Assembly: GCA_963753685.1 (NCBI GenBank) | Contig: CAVWDE010000027.1 | Coordinates: forward strand, 124,001-188,000 | From: DATAOG01 sp963753685 | GTDB taxonomy: Bacteria; Pseudomonadota; Alphaproteobacteria; Geminicoccales; Geminicoccaceae | DNA: 64,000 bases | Direction: 5' to 3' | Shown: positions 60,628-64,000 of the stretch, piece by piece | Numbering within the stretch: the first letter of the stretch is position 1 | How the letters are laid out: each line of letters begins with the position of its first letter | Notes under the pieces: generated by a model | Seen by the model: only the letters and a program-made list of their open reading frames with translations | Database searches by the model: none | Told to the model about the DNA's origin: nothing | Made by a program: the position numbers and the translations under genes

Positions 60628-62716
60628 TCATGCGGAACTGCTGCAAGCCGTTCTGCGCGATCCATTCCTCGGCGTTGGCGCGCGCCTTGGCCTCCGCGGC
60701 GTCGCCGATCTGGGGCCGCAGCGCGGTCAGGCGCTGATCGGCGTCGTCGGCCATCTTGACCGAATTCGGCAGGCCATGAAAGCGCCCGGCCTCGCGCGCG
60801 ATCCAGTAGTTGTAGTAGGCCTGCGCCGGATCCTTGTCGACGCCCTCGCCGTTCTCGTACATCTGCGCGATCTGGAAGTACGCTTCGGCGAACCCGCGAT
60901 CGGCGGCCAGCTTGAAGTATGACAAAGCCTGGCGGTAGTCGCGCCCGACGCACCATTTCTCCCGGAACATGCGCCCGAGGTAGGTGGGGGCGTAGGGATT
61001 GCCTTCCTCGAGCCCGCGCTGGAACCAGTTCACGGCCTTGTCGCAATCCTTGGCGACGCCCGACCCCCTGAGGTAGGCGCGGCCCAGGTTGTACATGGCG
61101 TTCGAAACCCCGAGGTCGGCCGCCTGCGCGTAGTAGTGGGCGGACTGGGCCTCGTCCTTGGCGACCCCGAAGCCGGTGAGGTAGAAGTAGCCGATCGCGT
61201 CGAGCGCGCCGGGATAGCCATCGGCGGCCGCGAGCCGATACCACTTGAGCGCCTCCTTGGCGGACTTGGGAACGCCGATGCCCTCCCGGTAGAGGGTGGC
61301 GATCGCGGTCTTGCCACCGTCGCTGCCGCGCAGGGCCGATTGCAGATAGAGCTTGGCGGCGCCCTCGGGGTTTTCCGGGCGGCCGCGGCCGGTGCGCTCC
61401 ATGAAGCCCAGGTTCTTGAACCCGGACGCATAGCCGAGGTCGGCGGCCTGGCGGTAGAATTTTTCCGCCTCCTCGAAGCGCTCCGCGATATCGAGGGCGC
61501 GGCCGAGGTTGAACAGCAGCCGCGGATTGTTCGGGTCCTTGGCGACCGCGCGCACACAGGCGCGGATCGCGATGCTGGTGTTGACCAGGCCCCAGGGCAC
61601 CCCGGCGGTGATCCGGCCATCGTCGTAGGGGTCGGCCGCGACGATGTCACATTCGGTGATCAGGCTGTCGATGCCATCGGGGACCTCGGCGCGGCCGCTG
61701 TCGGTCTTGATCTCCATCTCGGGCAGGGGCTCGCGGCCCTCGGCCTGCAGCTGGGACAGCCGTGACTGCGCCACTTGGACGAACGGCCGGTCCGGGGGCA
61801 AGGACAGGAAGCGCTCGAAGTCCGTCGGATTGACGCTCTGCTGGATCGTCTGCCACTGCACCGAGGCGAGCGTGATCGGTTGCCCGGGAACCGACAGGTT
61901 GCCCGCGACGTCGGTCGCGACCGGGCGGAACTTGAACTGGCTGCCGAGCGGACCGAGCGAGCCGAGGAGCCAGGGGATCTGCCGGCCCTCGGTCGCCTGG
62001 CTGACCTTCGCGCGCACCGCGGCGAAGACGTCGTAGATGCTCTGATTGGGAAGCTCGAGGGCGGACACCAGAGCGCTGGTATAGGGACTGTTGGCGCCGA
62101 CGCCGTCCTCGGCGAGGCCGCCCGGGCGGGTCGCGAAGGCGATCAGGGTCGTGGCCGGCGCGTCGACCAGAGCCAGGCCCTTGCCGAAGGCGCCGCTGAC
62201 GTCGCCGAACGGGTTCTGGCGACAGGCATCGAGGATCACGATGCCGATCTTGACGCCGGCGCGGGTCATCGCCTGCAGGACGCTGTTCAGGGTCAGGCTG
62301 CCGCGCGGCAGATCCTTGGCGCCCGACAGCTGCAGGTCGGTCGGCAGCAGATAGTTCACGCCCTGATACTGCACGCCGTGGCCGGCGTAGTAGAAGACGC
62401 CGACGCCGCCGCGCGGGAACGTGCGCTCGATCTGCTTGACCACATCGTCCAGGCGCGCCTTGTCGCCGTTCTCGACGAGCGTCACCTTGAACCCCAGCTC
62501 GGTCAGCCGGCGGTTCATCTCGCGCGCGTCGTTCGGGGGATTGTCGAGGGGCCGCAGAGGTTTGAACTGATAGGCGCCGTTCCCGACCACGACCGCGGCG
62601 CGATCCATGGTATCGAGCTGAGCCCAGGCTGCGCCCGACGGCAGCCAGGTGAACACCAGCAGGAGGATCCCGACCCACGCGGTGCCTCCCGGAATCCTCG
62701 TTCTGTCAATGCGCAT
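60614..62716 (-). CDS. Exported caspase-like peptidase (C14) with Sel1 repeats
   Basis: 700 residues. Signal peptide of about 32 residues ending in AAWA. The caspase p20 fold starts RAAVVVGNGAYQFKPLRPLD; the catalytic dyad is His113 in FYYAGHGVQ and Cys165 in VILDACRQNPF, both intact. ATRPGGLAEDG is the usual loop. The C-terminal half (from about residue 420) has seven or eight Sel1 repeats such as GFMERTGRGRPENPEGAAKL. Bacterial orthocaspases cleave after basic residues. Secretion to the periplasm is a feature of this branch. It converges on the SGNH gene with a 14-base overlap. Confidence 0.92.
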   Translation of the reverse strand: MRIDRTRIPGGTAWVGILLLVFTWLPSGAAWAQLDTMDRAAVVVGNGAYQFKPLRPLDNPPNDAREMNRRLTELGFKVTLVENGDKARLDDVVKQIERTFPRGGVGVFYYAGHGVQYQGVNYLLPTDLQLSGAKDLPRGSLTLNSVLQAMTRAGVKIGIVILDACRQNPFGDVSGAFGKGLALVDAPATTLIAFATRPGGLAEDGVGANSPYTSALVSALELPNQSIYDVFAAVRAKVSQATEGRQIPWLLGSLGPLGSQFKFRPVATDVAGNLSVPGQPITLASVQWQTIQQSVNPTDFERFLSLPPDRPFVQVAQSRLSQLQAEGREPLPEMEIKTDSGRAEVPDGIDSLITECDIVAADPYDDGRITAGVPWGLVNTSIAIRACVRAVAKDPNNPRLLFNLGRALDIAERFEEAEKFYRQAADLGYASGFKNLGFMERTGRGRPENPEGAAKLYLQSALRGSDGGKTAIATLYREGIGVPKSAKEALKWYRLAAADGYPGALDAIGYFYLTGFGVAKDEAQSAHYYAQAADLGVSNAMYNLGRAYLRGSGVAKDCDKAVNWFQRGLEEGNPYAPTYLGRMFREKWCVGRDYRQALSYFKLAADRGFAEAYFQIAQMYENGEGVDKDPAQAYYNYWIAREAGRFHGLPNSVKMADDADQRLTALRPQIGDAAEAKARANAEEWIAQNGLQQFRMINLW

Positions 62717-62917
62717 CGCCACCCTCGAACGTCGATCGCCGGCCTGATCCGACCGCGCCGCCGTGTGCCGTGCCGGCGGTGGACGGACTCGCTCGGTTCG
62801 CCTATCGTCGCACCTCCAGACTATACCGATCTGGAGCGCGAGCAAACCGCGCCACCGACGTCGCGCCCCGTGTTCGGTTCATGATCCGGCCCGATCGGCA
62901 AATGGTAGCAATCCGAC

Positions 62918-63187
62918 ATGCGTCTGCTCACCGCCGTCTTCGTGAGTCTCCGTGCGTTGGCGCTGGCGGCATTCGCCGGCTCCTTCGCGCAGGCCCAGCA
63001 GGCGGCGGACCCCGACGAGAGCGCCTGGGCGAGCGCGCAGCAGTTGGGCACCGCCGAGGCCTTTCAGCACTACCTCGAGCAGTTCCCGGTCGGGCGCCAC
63101 GCCGAAGAGGCGTTTCGCGGCGTGGTCGAACACCAGGTCGAGCCGGGGCAGACCCGGGGCGCGGTCAGCGGTCCCCACATGTACTGA
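62918..63187 (+). CDS. Small exported TPR-like protein
   Basis: 89 residues: signal peptide MRLLTAVFVSLRALALAAFA then GSFAQA, and a single helix-pair AWASAQQLGTAEAFQHYLEQ, FPVGRHAEEAFR, which matches the helical motif often appended to bacterial caspase-like proteins. It is divergent from the exported caspase gene and upstream of the OmpA gene. The related motif next to a caspase suggests an accessory role, not shown. Confidence 0.7.
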   Translation: MRLLTAVFVSLRALALAAFAGSFAQAQQAADPDESAWASAQQLGTAEAFQHYLEQFPVGRHAEEAFRGVVEHQVEPGQTRGAVSGPHMY

Positions 63188-63311
63188 CCGTTGCGGCTGT
63201 CGGCGGCCCGCCGGCTCGCGGCAGGCTTGCCGGGCGGGCGCCGGCAGGCGTAGCATGGTCCTCGATAGAGTTGGCTGCAGCGCCAGGTTTCGAGCATGGA
63301 GACAGGGTGCC

Positions 63312-63839
63312 ATGAGGACGCGATTGCCCATCCTCCTCGCCGGGTCGATCGGTGCGATGGCTGTCGTGGCGGGCGGACCGCTCCTGGCCGCCGACGACCA
63401 TCTTTTGGGGGCCAACCCGACCGCCGTTGACTTCATCCGGGCCCTGACGCCGGAGGGCAAGACCCGGGGCATCAAGCCCCACGCCGACGCCCCTGCCCCG
63501 TATGCCGACGCCCCGATGGTCACATTCGCGTTCGGCTCGGCCGAGCTGACCCCGCAAGCCCGCCAGGTGCTGGACCAGCTGGCGATCGCGCTCCAGTCCG
63601 AGCAGCTCGACCGCGACCGGTTCCTGATCGAGGGTTATACGGACGCCGTCGGCAGCGAGGCCTACAACCAGCGGTTGTCCGAGCAGCGGGCGCGCGCGGC
63701 GCGGGCCTATCTGACCGCCAAGCAGGTCAGCCCCGCCCGTCTCGAGGCCCTCGGCAAGGGCGAGAGCGAGCTGATCGAGCAGACCCAGGGCCCGTCGGCG
63801 GTGAACCGGCGCGTGCGGGTCGTGAACCTCGGGCAATAG
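63312..63839 (+). CDS. OmpA-domain envelope protein
   Basis: 175 residues with a signal peptide of about 26 residues, a short linker and one OmpA/MotB peptidoglycan-binding domain: VTFAFGSAELTPQARQVLDQ, FLIEGYTDAVGSEAYNQRLS, EQRARAARAYLTAKQV and NRRVRVVNLG. The Asp and Arg that bind diaminopimelate are present (GYTDAVG and NRRV). It should sit in the periplasm bound to peptidoglycan. Same strand as the TPR-like gene. Confidence 0.92.
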   Translation: MRTRLPILLAGSIGAMAVVAGGPLLAADDHLLGANPTAVDFIRALTPEGKTRGIKPHADAPAPYADAPMVTFAFGSAELTPQARQVLDQLAIALQSEQLDRDRFLIEGYTDAVGSEAYNQRLSEQRARAARAYLTAKQVSPARLEALGKGESELIEQTQGPSAVNRRVRVVNLGQ

Positions 63840-64000
63840 GGCGAGATCACGCCGGGGTCGCGCGCCCCCATGCGACCCGGTGTCGCAGATGCGCCTTTGG
63901 CGTTGCCCGGGCCCGGCTAGCTTGACGCAACCAGCCCGTCGTGACGTCGAGGTCGCGCTGATGCACCAAGAGACCACCGGGCACGATGGCCGCGTTTGCT

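Noticed and set aside
1..64000. rRNA, tRNA and classical riboswitches
   Set aside because: None was recognised by eye in the intergenic regions; a covariance-model scan would be needed to exclude small RNAs.

Overview
The window is high-GC DNA from an alphaproteobacterium, probably a soil or aquatic member of the Rhodospirillales/Geminicoccales type. The evidence is the ispH-thrB-rnhA-peroxiredoxin gene order, the choline-kinase-like thrB typical of Alphaproteobacteria, and intergenic sites that match the alphaproteobacterial cell-cycle signals CtrA (TTAA-N7-TTAAC) and CcrM (GANTC). Genus cannot be read from the sequence.

Layout. 1-7.5 kb: the end of a metal-dependent cyclase gene, two tandem orphan solute-binding proteins, and a divergent catabolic cluster (intradiol ring-cleavage dioxygenase and MetE-like protein on minus; flavin reductase and luciferase-like monooxygenase on plus). 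7.5-11 kb: a small membrane protein, a large beta-propeller protein and copy 1 of a 268-bp dispersed repeat. 11-22.6 kb: mostly core genes (purA, chrA, ispH, thrB, rnhA, peroxiredoxin, yqgE, glutathionyl-hydroquinone reductase, a cyclase-TPR protein and a diheme cytochrome c). 23-29.4 kb: an accessory island with copy 2 of the repeat, a truncated MazE-type antitoxin, a broken low-GC SIR2-NTPase-TPR gene resembling anti-phage effectors, an AbrB/PemK toxin-antitoxin pair and an Xre-ImmA/IrrE + PIN pair with a palindromic operator. 29.5-38 kb: an FAD monooxygenase, a deacetylase, a NIPSNAP protein, a five-gene sulfotransferase/arylsulfotransferase operon and a phosphatase. 38-41 kb: SPW and AI-2E membrane proteins plus two small proteins.

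41.3-48.8 kb holds the most unusual material. An intergenic module occurs three times: a CtrA box, a fixed 25-26 bp gap, then a GANTC-bearing palindrome, with a minisatellite downstream. One copy is split exactly by an IS1111-type IS110 element. The element's non-coding end contains two guide-like segments flanking a small hairpin, and these match the two sides of the reconstructed target, as expected for a bridge (seek) RNA. Interleaved with the modules is a NitT/TauT-type ABC transporter operon containing a PhyH dioxygenase.

48.8-52.8 kb is a Sia-like partner-switching operon (SiaB kinase, SiaC, SpoIIE phosphatase) in which a class III nucleotide cyclase takes the place of the usual diguanylate cyclase. 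53-64 kb encodes envelope proteins: a DUF4384 lipoprotein, a Sel1 lipoprotein, a two-domain glycosyltransferase, an SGNH hydrolase, an exported caspase with Sel1 repeats, and an OmpA-domain protein.

Quality caution: at least seven conserved genes outside the SIR2 locus carry one or two single-base indels (purA, yqgE, the cyclase-TPR gene, the FAD monooxygenase, the SPW gene, the AI-2E gene and the SGNH gene). This looks more like an indel-prone assembly than true gene decay, so broken genes here should be read with that in mind.
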